A stretch of DNA of 64,000 nucleotides from JALSHZ01 sp964614535. GTDB taxonomy: Bacteria; Pseudomonadota; Gammaproteobacteria; UWMA-0217. The translations under genes were made by a program, and so were the position numbers. Of this stretch, positions 7,901 through 16,900 are shown piece by piece; the first letter of the stretch is position 1, and every line of letters starts with the position of its first letter. The notes beneath the pieces were generated by a model that did no database searches, was not told where the DNA came from, and saw only the letters and a list, made by a program, of their open reading frames with translations. Location: NCBI GenBank assembly GCA_964614535.1, contig CAZTOZ010000016.1, positions 81,824 through 145,823 of the forward strand, in the 5' to 3' direction.

Positions 7901-8434
7901 CTCACCCGGCCGGCCGACCCGCTGCAGTTCGAGGTAGAAGCGGTCGGGAAAATGCTCGCGCCAGAAGCCCAGTGCCTCCGCCGCCGCATCCACGTCACCC
8001 GCACGCAACAGATCCCACAGCTGCCCCTCGAAACCACCGGACAACGCCAGCAGGCCATCGCTGTGTCCCACCAACCACTGTCGCTGCATGGCGGGCACGC
8101 CCCCCACCTGCCCCTCCTGATAGCTGCGCGAGACCAGCTCGATCAGATGGCGGTAGCCCCGATCGTTCTGCGCCAGCAACACCAGCCGGGTGAGCCGTCC
8201 CGGGTCGGTGTCGTCGCGCAACCAGGCATCGACGCCGATCAACGGCTGGATGCCCTTGGCCAACGCCGCGCGGTAGAACTTGACGGTGGCAAAGAGATTG
8301 CTCTGATCGGTGAGCGCCACCGCCGGCATGCCATCGGCCGCCACCGCCTCCATCAGCGGTTTGATACGGACGACACCATCGACGAGCGAAAACTCGGTGT
8401 GCAGATGGAGGTGGACGAAACGGGGCTCAGTCAT
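4955..8434 (-). CDS. dnaE: DNA polymerase III alpha subunit DnaE
   Basis: The replicative polymerase alpha subunit, 1159 residues (the E. coli protein has 1160). The N-terminal PHP domain begins FVHLHLHTEFSLVDGVV. The polymerase core carries the catalytic aspartates in MPDFDVDFCMD (about residues 399-409) and the palm motif GPGRGSGAGSLVAY. The C-terminal part has the helix-hairpin-helix region and an OB-fold (VVIAGLVIEIR). The start overlaps the rnhB stop by 8 bases, giving the conserved rnhB-dnaE coupling. In many relatives lpxA-lpxB precede rnhB; here lpxB is about 4 kb away on the other strand. Confidence 0.97.
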   Translation of the reverse strand: MTEPRFVHLHLHTEFSLVDGVVRIKPLMEAVAADGMPAVALTDQSNLFATVKFYRAALAKGIQPLIGVDAWLRDDTDPGRLTRLVLLAQNDRGYRHLIELVSRSYQEGQVGGVPAMQRQWLVGHSDGLLALSGGFEGQLWDLLRAGDVDAAAEALGFWREHFPDRFYLELQRVGRPGEQAYIEAAVALAAREGLPVVATNDVRFIHREDFEAHEARVCIHGGYTLSDSRRPRKYTDQQYLKRADEMAALFADIPEALENSVEIARRCAVTLNLGTPVLPEFPIPEGMTTEAYFCEVSRKGLAARLEVLLPPDCEDREARARAYHERLETELDVINQMGFPGYFLIVADFIQWAKDNGIPVGPGRGSGAGSLVAYALKITDLDPLAYDLLFERFLNPERISMPDFDVDFCMDRRDDVIAYVARKYGREKVSQIITYGSMAAKAVVRDVGRVLDHPYGFVDRIAKAVPFEIGMTLTKALEASEDLKKLYDEDEEVRALIDLAMKLEGISRNAGKHAGGVVIAPTRLTDFSALYCEADGSNLVTQFDKDDVEAVGLVKFDFLGLRTLTIIDWAVKAVNAHRGNGDERLDISRIPLDDPATFELLKAQQTTAVFQLESRGMKDLIKRLQPDVFEDIVALVALFRPGPLQSGMVDDFIARKHGRQRVEYPHPDLEPILKPTYGVILYQEQVMQIAQVLAGYTLGGADMLRRAMGKKKPEEMEKQRSIFVSGATERGVEEHVATYIFDLMEKFAGYGFNKSHSAAYALLSYQTAWLKKHHPAEFMASVLSADMDNTDKVVTLIDDCRDLGLTVIPPDVNRSQYKFSSLADGSIVYGLGALKGVGEGAIENLIEEREANGPYRSLDDLCRRINTQKTNRRVLEALIRAGALDSITPSRASAMAWLDDAMQRAEQHHRDLAAGQADLFGGPAITVEETAREPLPEWDELHRLTQEKETLGLYLTGHPINRYLDELKVFTSCRIADLNLDSATQGRRGAEKQVVIAGLVIEIRVRNGRRGKMAFVTLDDRSGRIEVSLFGEEYEKYAELLARDRILVVDGALAFDDYSGALRLRCKALFDIQQARSRYARCLALRVGRELLADGGAEISRLLKPYRDGGCPVVLHYVNGKATAEIRLGDQWRVTPTDECLKRLAQWAGEGNVSVRYPD

Positions 8435-9053
8435 CGCTGATCAGATCGGCCACGGGGCGGAAACTGCGGCGGTGATGGGGCGTGACGCCGAGGCGCCGCA
8501 ACGACTCGCGGTGCGCCCGGGTGGGGTAGCCCTTGTGTTGTTCGAAGCCATAGCCCGGATAACGCTCGGCCAGCGCCACCATCTCCCGGTCACGGGTGAC
8601 CTTGGCGATGATCGACGCCGCACCGATGGCCGCCACCCTGCTGTCGCCCTTGACGATGCAGCTGGCCTCCATCTCCACGTCGGGGCAGCGATTGCCATCG
8701 ACCAGCACCCGGTGGGGCCGCAGACCCAGCCCGTCCACGGCCCGGCGCATCGACAGCAGCGTGGCATGGAGAATGTTGAGCCGGTCGATCTCCGCCACCT
8801 CGGCCCGCCCCACGGACCAGCACAGCGCACGCTCCCGGATCTGATCGTAGAGCGCTTCCCGGCGACGTTCGGACAGCCCCTTGGAGTCACCGAGACCGTC
8901 GATCGGCGCATGCCGGTCGAGAATGACCGCGGCCGAGATCACCGGCCCCGCCAGCGGCCCCCGGCCCACCTCGTCCACACCGGCCAGCAGCAGCCCGGCA
9001 GCTTCGTCTGACGCGATCTGGCGTAGGATCTCTTCTTGCTCTGTGCTGGCCAT
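8427..9053 (-). CDS. rnhB: Ribonuclease HII
   Basis: RNase HII cleaves RNA in RNA-DNA hybrids and starts excision of misincorporated ribonucleotides. The 208-residue protein shows the family motif AGVDEVGRGPLAGPV with the catalytic Asp-Glu pair, then DSKGLSERRRE, and further on the active-site Asp region (VLVDGNRCPD). It overlaps dnaE by 8 bases. A perfect TATAAT box lies about 66 bases upstream of the start. Confidence 0.96.
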   Translation of the reverse strand: MASTEQEEILRQIASDEAAGLLLAGVDEVGRGPLAGPVISAAVILDRHAPIDGLGDSKGLSERRREALYDQIRERALCWSVGRAEVAEIDRLNILHATLLSMRRAVDGLGLRPHRVLVDGNRCPDVEMEASCIVKGDSRVAAIGAASIIAKVTRDREMVALAERYPGYGFEQHKGYPTRAHRESLRRLGVTPHHRRSFRPVADLISDD

Positions 9054-9118
9054 GCGGACTCGGAAGGCGTGGGACGGGGCACCGGTCGACGGCGCAAACC
9101 ACGATCCGGCGGTGAACC

Positions 9119-9124
9119 ATTATA
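9119..9124 (-). promoter_or_regulatory. -10 box for rnhB-dnaE
   Basis: A perfect TATAAT on the minus strand predicts a transcript starting near 9112 with a leader of about 60 bases. No good -35 hexamer is seen 16-18 bases upstream, so strength or activator need is uncertain. Confidence 0.45.
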
Positions 9125-9289
9125 GAGCTTTCGACTCAAAGCAGAAGCACGGCCGATGGGAAGCCGCGGCAACCGCCACCCCGCCCCGGTGACGCCCGAA
9201 GCGGGACAGAGCGCGGCGGCGCGATTTCGGCAACATCGGCACATTATGTTATTCTGCGCACACTTTTTGAGTCAGCCCTGGAGCCATCC

Positions 9290-9634
9290 ATGAGCACCGA
9301 ACCCACCGCTTCCGGCCTCCGCATCGAAACCCTCGACGAAGGCAGCGGTGAGGCGGCGAGCGCCGGCCAGCGCGTCACCGTCCACTATACCGGGTGGCTG
9401 GAGGACGGCACCAAATTCGACTCCAGTCTCGACCGCGACGCGCCATTCCAGTTCAATCTCGGCGCCGGTCAGGTGATCCGCGGCTGGGACGAGGGCGTGG
9501 CCGGCATGAAGCCGGGCGGCAAACGCAAACTGACGATTCCACCGGAACTGGGCTATGGCGCCCACGGCGCCGGTGGCGTGATCCCACCCAATGCCACGCT
9601 GATTTTCGAAGTGGAACTCCTGTCCATCGACTGA
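9290..9634 (+). CDS. FKBP-type peptidyl-prolyl cis-trans isomerase
   Basis: A 114-residue single-domain FKBP that isomerises prolyl bonds during folding. It has the canonical core VHYTGWLEDGTKFDSS, FNLGAGQVIRGWDEG, and the closing PPNATLIFEVELLSID. There is no signal peptide, so it is probably cytoplasmic, unlike FkpA or FklB with dimerisation domains. GGAG at 9280-9283 is 6 bases before the ATG. Confidence 0.93.
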   Translation: MSTEPTASGLRIETLDEGSGEAASAGQRVTVHYTGWLEDGTKFDSSLDRDAPFQFNLGAGQVIRGWDEGVAGMKPGGKRKLTIPPELGYGAHGAGGVIPPNATLIFEVELLSID

Positions 9635-9678
9635 CAGCAAGCGCAGACTATCGACAAGATCCAGCGGGGGAACAGTCT

Positions 9679-10341
9679 TTGAATCTCGAAGCCGTACAAA
9701 AAACCTACAAACGCTATGCGCCACAGTACGATCTGCTGTTTGGCGCCATCTTCCATCCGGGCCGCAAGGCGGTCATCGAGGATCTGGAATGCCAGCCTGG
9801 CGAGGCGGTTCTCGAGGTGGGCGTCGGCACCGGACTGTCGCTGCCGCTCTACGACCCATCGGTCAAGGTCACCGGCATCGACATCTCCGAGCACATGCTG
9901 GAGATCGCCCGCAAACGCAAGGCACGGCAAAAACTCGACAATGTCGAACTCCATGTGATGAACGCCCAGGAGATGGCATTCCCCGACGACAGTTTCGACA
10001 AGGTGGTGGCCATGTACGTGGCCTCGGTCGTGCCCGATCCGGTGGCGCTGGTGGAGGAGATGCGCCGCGTCTGCAAACCGGGCGGTCAGCTGATCTTCGT
10101 CAACCACTTCAACAGCAGCAATCCGGTCATCAGCCGCATCGAGAAATGGCTGGAGCCTCTGGCCAACACACTCGGTTTCCATCCCGGCTTCAGCATGGAC
10201 GAGTTTCTCAGCCGCACCGGCCTGAGGCCCCAGCAGACCATCCCGGTCAACCTGTTCGGCTACTGGCAGCTGCTGCGCGCCATCAACGACAAGCCAGCCG
10301 ATACCGAAACGGTGTTGCGCGAGGAGATCGCCGTCGCCTGA
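9679..10341 (+). CDS. Class I SAM-dependent methyltransferase (PmtA-like)
   Basis: A 220-residue methyltransferase with the Rossmann SAM-binding motifs in order: motif I EVGVGTGLSLPLY (about residues 41-53), the acidic ribose-binding D in VTGIDISEHM, motif II FDKVVAMYVASVV, and motif III CKPGGQLIFVNHF. The N-terminal YKRYAPQYDLLFG and overall pattern resemble the Rhodobacter-type phosphatidylethanolamine N-methyltransferase PmtA and the related UbiE group. Membrane lipid methylation is the best guess, not proven. The frame has no convenient ATG. TTG at 9679, 8 bases after a GGGGG tract, gives the family N-terminus. An oxidoreductase gene follows 27 bases later. Confidence 0.7.
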   Translation: MNLEAVQKTYKRYAPQYDLLFGAIFHPGRKAVIEDLECQPGEAVLEVGVGTGLSLPLYDPSVKVTGIDISEHMLEIARKRKARQKLDNVELHVMNAQEMAFPDDSFDKVVAMYVASVVPDPVALVEEMRRVCKPGGQLIFVNHFNSSNPVISRIEKWLEPLANTLGFHPGFSMDEFLSRTGLRPQQTIPVNLFGYWQLLRAINDKPADTETVLREEIAVA

Positions 10342-10368
10342 CGGCCCGCCCCGACAACGGACGTTGAC

Positions 10369-11313
10369 ATGACCATTCGCTGTGCCGTGATCGGCGTAGG
10401 CTATCTCGGCAAATTCCACGCACAGAAATATGCCGCCCTGGACGGCGCCGAGCTGGTGGCCGTCGTCGATCCCAATACCGAAGCCACGGCGGCGCTGGCG
10501 GCCGAACTGGGCTGCCGCCACCACCGCTCCCACCAGGAGATTCTCGACCAGGTCGACGCCGTGAGCATCGTCGCGCCGACGACGCTGCACCATGCCATCG
10601 CCAGCGACTGCCTGTCACGCGGCATCCATGTCCTGCTGGAGAAACCGATCACCACCACCGTCGCCGAAGCCGACGAGCTGATCGCACTGGCGCGGGCCCA
10701 CGGCGCGGTGTTGCAAGTCGGCCATCTGGAACGCTTCAACCCCGCCATCATGGCACTGGGCGAGCGGCTCGGCGACCAGGTCCGTTTCATCGAGTCACAC
10801 CGGCTGGCGCCATTCAAACCGCGCGCCACCGACGTCAGCGTCATGCTCGACCTGATGATCCACGACATCGACATCATTCTCCATCTGGTCAAATCGGAGA
10901 TCACCGAGATCCGCGCCAGTGGCGCCGCGGTTCTCTCCGATTCGGTGGACATCGCCAATGCCCGTCTGGCGTTCGCCAACGGCTGCATCGCCAATGTGAC
11001 CGCCAGCCGCATCAGTCAGAAGTCGGAGCGCAAGATGCGGCTGTTCCAGCACAACCAGTATCTGAACGTCGATTTTCAGCAGAAGCGGCTCGACGTCTAC
11101 AGCCGCGGCGACGGTGAGATGTACCCGGGTGTGCCGGAGATCGTCCACGAATTCGAACAGGGGGGCGAAGCGGATGCACTGATGCTGGAGATCGAGGACT
11201 TCCTCGGCGCGATCACCGGCGGGCGCGCGCCCGTGGTGACGGGGGAAGACGGACGGCGGGCGCTGGAGATGGCGATTCGCATCGGCGGACTGCTCAAGGA
11301 GCAGCAGCTGTAG
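10369..11313 (+). CDS. gnnA: Gfo/Idh/MocA-family oxidoreductase, probable UDP-GlcNAc 3-dehydrogenase
   Basis: A 314-residue NAD(P)-dependent sugar oxidoreductase. The Rossmann motif GVGYLG is at residues 9-14, and EKP at 91-93 carries the conserved catalytic Lys of the Gfo/Idh/MocA family. The His-rich SVMLDLMIHDIDIILH follows in the C-terminal substrate domain. It is followed by a DegT/DnrJ aminotransferase and lpxB. In Acidithiobacillus and Leptospira the same enzyme pair (GnnA/GnnB) turns UDP-GlcNAc into the 3-amino sugar for lipid A. Context therefore suggests GnnA. A role in O-antigen amino-sugar synthesis (WbpB-like) is the alternative. Confidence 0.65.
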   Translation: MTIRCAVIGVGYLGKFHAQKYAALDGAELVAVVDPNTEATAALAAELGCRHHRSHQEILDQVDAVSIVAPTTLHHAIASDCLSRGIHVLLEKPITTTVAEADELIALARAHGAVLQVGHLERFNPAIMALGERLGDQVRFIESHRLAPFKPRATDVSVMLDLMIHDIDIILHLVKSEITEIRASGAAVLSDSVDIANARLAFANGCIANVTASRISQKSERKMRLFQHNQYLNVDFQQKRLDVYSRGDGEMYPGVPEIVHEFEQGGEADALMLEIEDFLGAITGGRAPVVTGEDGRRALEMAIRIGGLLKEQQL

Positions 11314-11359
11314 CAACCGGTCGAGGACCGATACTTTTGGACACTCAGGAACAGACGAC

Positions 11360-12457
11360 ATGATCCCAATGGTCGATCTCAAGCTGCAATACCAGCAGCT
11401 CAAGCCCCAAATCGATGCCGCCATCGCCGAGGTGCTGGAGAGCACCGCCTTCGTTCTCGGCCCCAACGTCCGCGCCTTCGAGGCGGAGGCCGCGGACTAT
11501 CTGGGCGTGAAATACACCGTCGGCTGCGCCTCCGGCACCGATGCGCTGCACCTGGCGCTGCTGGCGGCCGGCGTCGGGCCGGGTGACGAGGTGATCACCT
11601 CCGCCTTCACCTTCATCGCCACCGCCGAGGCCATCGCCTACGTGGGCGCTACGCCGGTCTTCGTCGATATCGACGAAAAAACGATGAACCTCGATCTCGA
11701 CGCGGTGGAAAGCGCCATCACCCGGCGGACCAAGGCAGTGCTGCCGGTCCATCTCTTTGGCCAACCGGTGGACATGGCGGCACTGACGATGCTGGCCGAG
11801 CGGCATGGGCTGACGATCGTCGAAGATTGCGCCCAGTCCTTCGGTGCCGACATCGCCGGACGGCAGACCGGCAGCTTCGGCCTGGCCGGCTGTTTCAGCT
11901 TCTTCCCCAGCAAGAATCTCGGCGGCTACGGCGATGGCGGGCTGGTCTCCACCAACTCGGCGGCAATCCACGAACATCTGCTGTCACTGCGAAATCACGG
12001 CAGCTCGAAGCGTTACCACCACCAGGAGATCGGCTACAACAGCCGTCTCGACGAGATCCAGGCGGCGATTCTGCGCGTCAAGCTGCAACAGATCGACCGC
12101 TTCAACCGCGAGCGCCGACGCGTAGCGCACCGCTACGACGAGCTGCTGGCCGACACCGGCATCACCACCCCTTTCGAGGACGGGATCGGCACCCATGTAT
12201 TTCACCAGTACACACTACGCTCACCGCACCGCGATGCCATCATGGCGACGCTCCAGTCCCGGGAGATCGCCTGCGCCATCTACTATCCAGTGCCGCTGCA
12301 CCGGCAGGCAGTCTTCGCCGGAATCTGTGCCGACGTGTCGCTGCCGGTGACCGAGGCGGTGGCCGCCGACTGCTTTTCGCTGCCGATCTTCCCGGAGATG
12401 ACCGACGAACAGATCGTCACCGTCACCGACACCATCCGCGAGGCGCTGACACGGTGA
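11360..12457 (+). CDS. gnnB: DegT/DnrJ/EryC1 aminotransferase, probable UDP-3-keto-GlcNAc transaminase
   Basis: A 365-residue PLP-dependent sugar aminotransferase. The Schiff-base Lys is K185 in FFPSKNLGGYGDGG. VEDCAQSFGA (155-163) and GCASGTDALHLAL (55-67) are the other cofactor contacts. It would transaminate the 3-keto sugar made by the upstream oxidoreductase, giving UDP-GlcNAc3N. The stop overlaps the lpxB GTG (GTGA), so amino-sugar formation and lipid A synthesis are co-translated. That supports GnnB over the O-antigen enzymes WbpE and FdtB, which are close in sequence. Confidence 0.65.
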   Translation: MIPMVDLKLQYQQLKPQIDAAIAEVLESTAFVLGPNVRAFEAEAADYLGVKYTVGCASGTDALHLALLAAGVGPGDEVITSAFTFIATAEAIAYVGATPVFVDIDEKTMNLDLDAVESAITRRTKAVLPVHLFGQPVDMAALTMLAERHGLTIVEDCAQSFGADIAGRQTGSFGLAGCFSFFPSKNLGGYGDGGLVSTNSAAIHEHLLSLRNHGSSKRYHHQEIGYNSRLDEIQAAILRVKLQQIDRFNRERRRVAHRYDELLADTGITTPFEDGIGTHVFHQYTLRSPHRDAIMATLQSREIACAIYYPVPLHRQAVFAGICADVSLPVTEAVAADCFSLPIFPEMTDEQIVTVTDTIREALTR

Positions 12458-13599
12458 ACAGGCGGCTGCTCATCGTCGCCGGCGAAGCCTCCGGCGACAT
12501 GCACGCCGCCCATATCGTCACAGCACTGAAGTCACTACGACCATCGATCGAGGTCGACGCCATGGGGGGCGAGGCCCTGCGGGCCCACGGCGCCAACATC
12601 CTCGTCGACAACCGTGATCTGGCCGTCGTCGGGCTGGTGGAGGTGATCGGCCACTACCCAGCGATCCGCCGCGCGCTGCAGACACTGAAGAACCATCTGC
12701 AAAACGATCCGCCCGATCTGCTGGTGCTGGTGGACTATGTCGAGTTCAACCTGCGCCTGGCGCGTCATGCCAAGGCACTGGGCATCCCGGTGTTGTTCTA
12801 CATCAGCCCGCAGGTGTGGGCCTGGCGCCAGAACCGGGTGAAGAAGATCGGCAAGGTCATCGACAGGATGGCGGTGATCTTTCCGTTCGAGACACGCTTC
12901 TACGAACGGCACGGCATCCCGGTGCGCTACGTCGGCAATCCGCTGGTGGGGAAGGTACGGGCGACGGCACCAGCCGACGATGTCGCCAACACCCTCGGCA
13001 TCGACCGCCGACACCCGGTCGTCGGGCTGCTCCCCGGCAGCCGCCGCAGCGAGATCGCGCGGATGCTGCCGCTGTTCGCCGATGCTGCCGCGGCGATCCG
13101 CGAGGCCCTGCCCGAGGTGCAGTTCGTGCTGCCGGTGGCACCGGGCATCGACCACGACGACATCGCCGCACGGCTGCCCTCCCGGCTCGACGTCCGCGTC
13201 AGCGACCGCTTTGGCGCCTATGACCTGATGCAGCTCTGCGATGCCATCGTCACCGCTTCCGGCACGGCGACGCTGGAGACCGCGCTGATGGGGGTGCCGA
13301 TGGTCATCGCCTACCGCGTCTCACCGCTGAGCTACGCCCTCCTCCGCCGCCTGATCCAGATCCCCGACATCGGCCTGGTCAATATCGTCGCGGAACGACG
13401 CATCGTTCCCGAGTTCGTCCAGGGCGATGCCACGGCATCGAACATCGCCGCCGGAATTCTGCGCCTGCTGCGGGACGAGCAGGCCCGCGCCCGGATGATC
13501 GCCGACTTCGAGACCGTGCGGGAGAAACTGGGCGACCTCGACGGTTCGCGGGAAATGGCCCGTCTGATCGACGAGATGCTGCCGGCCGACGACGCCTGA
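12454..13599 (+). CDS. lpxB: Lipid A disaccharide synthase LpxB
   Basis: LpxB (GT19) joins UDP-2,3-diacylglucosamine to lipid X to form the lipid A disaccharide. The protein is 381 residues (E. coli 382) and begins with the conserved IVAGEASGDMHAAH. Further hallmarks are LVDYVEFNLRLA, FYISPQVWAWRQNR, GLLPGSRRSEI and SGTATLETALMGVPMV. The start is GTG at 12454, overlapping the upstream stop. lpxA, lpxD and fabZ, its usual neighbours, are not in the window. Confidence 0.95.
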   Translation: MNRRLLIVAGEASGDMHAAHIVTALKSLRPSIEVDAMGGEALRAHGANILVDNRDLAVVGLVEVIGHYPAIRRALQTLKNHLQNDPPDLLVLVDYVEFNLRLARHAKALGIPVLFYISPQVWAWRQNRVKKIGKVIDRMAVIFPFETRFYERHGIPVRYVGNPLVGKVRATAPADDVANTLGIDRRHPVVGLLPGSRRSEIARMLPLFADAAAAIREALPEVQFVLPVAPGIDHDDIAARLPSRLDVRVSDRFGAYDLMQLCDAIVTASGTATLETALMGVPMVIAYRVSPLSYALLRRLIQIPDIGLVNIVAERRIVPEFVQGDATASNIAAGILRLLRDEQARARMIADFETVREKLGDLDGSREMARLIDEMLPADDA

Positions 13600-13973
13600 C
13601 GACACACTTTGTCACCAACCGGCGCGCCTGCCGACCACCAATGCGGTAGACAGCTGTGACGTAGTTCAACTACTCTATGCGAACAACAATATAGCATTCG
13701 AACAACCCGGTTTTTCCTTTGGAATCAGGACAATCCGGGCCGCCAACTCAGGGATGACGCAGCCTGCGCGGGATGACCGGCAGCTGACGAACAGCGCATT
13801 GAAACGGCTCGTGTAGCCACTGCCGTCAGGCCACAGGGACGGGGCGGCCGGCAGCCGGGCCGCGGGCCGTTCCCTCTGGCTGCGGAAGCCGTGCAAGTTC
13901 TTCATGCTCGGGAGCATCGACTGACCGGAGCGCGGGGTCACGCAGCAGCGTCATCGGGTCAGCATCGAAAACA
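13600..13973. other. Intergenic region upstream of the cellulose operon
   Basis: There is no convincing gene in these 374 bases. The first third is AT-richer and holds a perfect palindrome (GTAGTT-C-AACTAC, 13661-13673) and a direct repeat CGAACAAC at 13680-13687 and 13699-13706 (19-base period) with a TATAGC element between. These could be regulatory sites for the bcs operon, though they lie about 270 bases from its start. No c-di-GMP riboswitch was recognised. Confidence 0.4.
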
Positions 13974-16900
13974 ATGACATCCTTCAATCGATCATCTCCA
14001 CCCCGCCGTCACGCCACCGCTTCGGAGGAGCCCGAACACGGCCGGCCGGTCGGCCTGCTGAAGCTGGTGCTGGTGATCGCCGCGATCATCACGCTGCTGA
14101 TCAGTTCGATCCCGCTGACGATCGAGCAACAGACGCTCTTCGTGCTCGCATCGCTCGGCCTGTCGTTGCTGTTGCGCCCACAGAACGAACTGGCCCGCTA
14201 TCGCGTCATCGTACTGATTCTCATCTCCTGTATCGCCACCGGCCGCTACATCTTCTGGCGTCTGACCGAGTCGCTGGGATGGTTCGACCCCAATCTGGAG
14301 CTGAGTTTTCTCGACTATCTGTTTTCCGCCGGCCTGCTGCTGGCGGAGATCTATGCCTGGGTCGTGCTCTACCTCGGCTATTTCCAGACCATCTGGCCAC
14401 TGCACCGCAACGTCATGGCACTGCCAGAGGACGATGCGCTGTGGCCATCGGTGGATGTCTTCATCCCCACCTACAACGAACCGCTGAACGTGGTGGCGCC
14501 GACGGTTCTGGCGGCACTGGATATCGACTGGCCCCAGGATCGCATCAACGTCTATCTGCTGGACGACGGCTGCCGCGAAGCATTCGCCGAGTTCGCCGCC
14601 GAGGCCGGTGCCGAGTACATCGCGCGCGAGAGCAGCGAGGGCGCCAAGGCGGGGAACATCAATCACGCCCTGGAACAGACCGACGGCGAGCTGGTGGCAA
14701 TCTTCGACAGCGATCACGTGCCGACCCGGAACTTCCTGCTCGACACCGTCGGCTGGTTCCTCCACGACGACGACCTGGGCCTGCTGCAGACGCCCCACGT
14801 CTTCTACACCCCCGATCCGGTGGAGCGCAACCTCCAGGTTTTCCATCAGGTACCCAACGAGGGACAACTCTTCTATGGCCTGGTTCAGGACGGCAACGAC
14901 TCGTGGAACGCCGCCTTCTTCTGCGGCTCCTGCGCCATCCTGCGGCGTGAAGCGCTGGAAGAGATCGGCGGCGTCGCCACCGACACCGTCACCGAGGACG
15001 CCCACACCTCGCTACTGATCCAGAAGAAGGGGTGGGGCTCGGCCTACCTCAACAAGCCGCTGGCGGCGGGCCTCGCCACCGAGCGGCTGTCGGCCCACAT
15101 CGGCCAGCGGCGCCGCTGGGCCCGCGGCATGCTGCAGATCTTCCGTAAGGACAATCCGCTGCTGGCCAAGGGGCTGTCGATGGCACAGCGGCTCTCCTAC
15201 TTCAACGCGATGCTGCACTTCCTGTTCAGCCTGCCGCGCATCATCTTTCTCACCGCGCCGCTGGCCTATCTCTTCTTCGAGGCCTATGTCATCCAGGCGT
15301 CGGCGGTGCTCATCGCCATCTATGCCCTGCCCCACATCTTCCAGGCCCAGGTGGCCAATTCGGTGATGCAGGGACGCTATCGCCACAGCTTCTGGGCAGA
15401 TGTCTACGAGACCATTCTGTCGCCACATCTGGTGGCGCCGACGCTGACGGCCCTGGTGGCGCCAAACAAGGGCTCGTTCAACGTCACCGACAAGGGTGGC
15501 GTCATCGACAAGGACTTCTTCGACTGGAAGTCGGCCAAGTTCATCTTCCTGCTGCTGGTCCTCAATATCGTCGGCCTCGGCTTCGCCATCGTCAGGCTGT
15601 TCTGGTGGAATCCGGACGAGACCGGCACGGTGCTGATCAATCTCGCCTGGACCATCTACAACAGCATCATCCTCGGCGCCGCCATCAGCGTCGCCTGGGA
15701 GAAGCGCCAGCGGCGCGAAGAGCCACGCGTGCATCGCCAGTACGACGCCTTCGTGACGCTGCCGGGGGGCAAGCGCATTCGCGCCGAGACCCGCGACCTG
15801 GCGCTGTCGTCGATCAGTCTCCACGTGCCGCCGGACCTGCGTCTGCGTCGTGGTGACGAGGTGGTCGTGGAGATCACCGATGGCACCAACAGCGCCAGCT
15901 TCAGGGGTACCGCGGCCACCATCGTGCCGCGCCACCTCGGGGTCAGGCTGGCACCGCTGCCGGCCTGGGAACAGCAGGAGCTGATCTACTTCAGCCACGG
16001 TCACGAGCACAGCTGGGACAAGTGGTACACCGCCTGCGAGCCGAGCAAGCCACTGGCGTCGTTCATCGAGATCATCCGCCTCGGCATCATCGGTGCGATC
16101 CGCGCCGTGTTCGGCCACTCCGACGACCCGGAGGTCAATGCCCGCCGTCTGCACCGCCTCGGGGGACCGGCGACCGCCCTGCTGCTGACGCTGGTCGGCC
16201 TGCTGGCCGGCCAGTCGGCACCGCAGGCCGGAACGACCACCACCCCGGCGCCAGTACCGCCTGCGACGGCCCCCACCACGTTGAGCGGCACGGGCGAGAG
16301 CCGGGTTCTGCGCTTCTCCGACCTCGGCGTGGAACGGCCCTTGCGGCTGCGCGGCGGCAATTCCCAGGACGACGTCTGGTTCCACGTCCGCGCCGATCGC
16401 ATCGTCAAACAGGGGGAGTTGCGGCTGCTCTACACCATCGCCGCCGATCTGCTGGAGGACTTCACCGCGGTGGCCATCACCCTCAACGGCCAGCCGGTGG
16501 CGACGGTGCCGATCACACGGGAGAACGTGGACCGTCCGCTGGTCGACGTCTTTCCCATCGATCCACTCAACTTCAGCGATCTCAACCAGTTGGCGTTCCG
16601 GCTGGTTCCGAAGGAGGAGGAGAACTGCGAGAAACTCGATCCGCTCGCCATCAGCGTCGAGATCCAGCCCGAGAGCGAGCTCGTCCTGCGGCTGAATCCG
16701 CTGGACCTGATCAACGACCTGGCGCTCTTCCCGGTACCATTCCACGACTTTCGCGACGACAGCCGGCTGGTGCTGCCGTTTCTGTTCGGCGAGCGGCTGG
16801 GGCAGTCACTGCCGGCGCTGAAGGCCGGCGCCATTCTGGCCTCATGGTTCGGCGCCAAGGCGGACTATCTTGGGGCGAGTTTCCCGGTCTACACCTCCTC

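Noticed and set aside
5042..8440. An 1132-codon open frame antisense to dnaE
   Set aside because: It is the mirror of a G+C-rich gene: codon bias removes stops on the opposite strand. Composition is His/Arg/Gln/Asp-rich with no family pattern, while dnaE is unmistakable.
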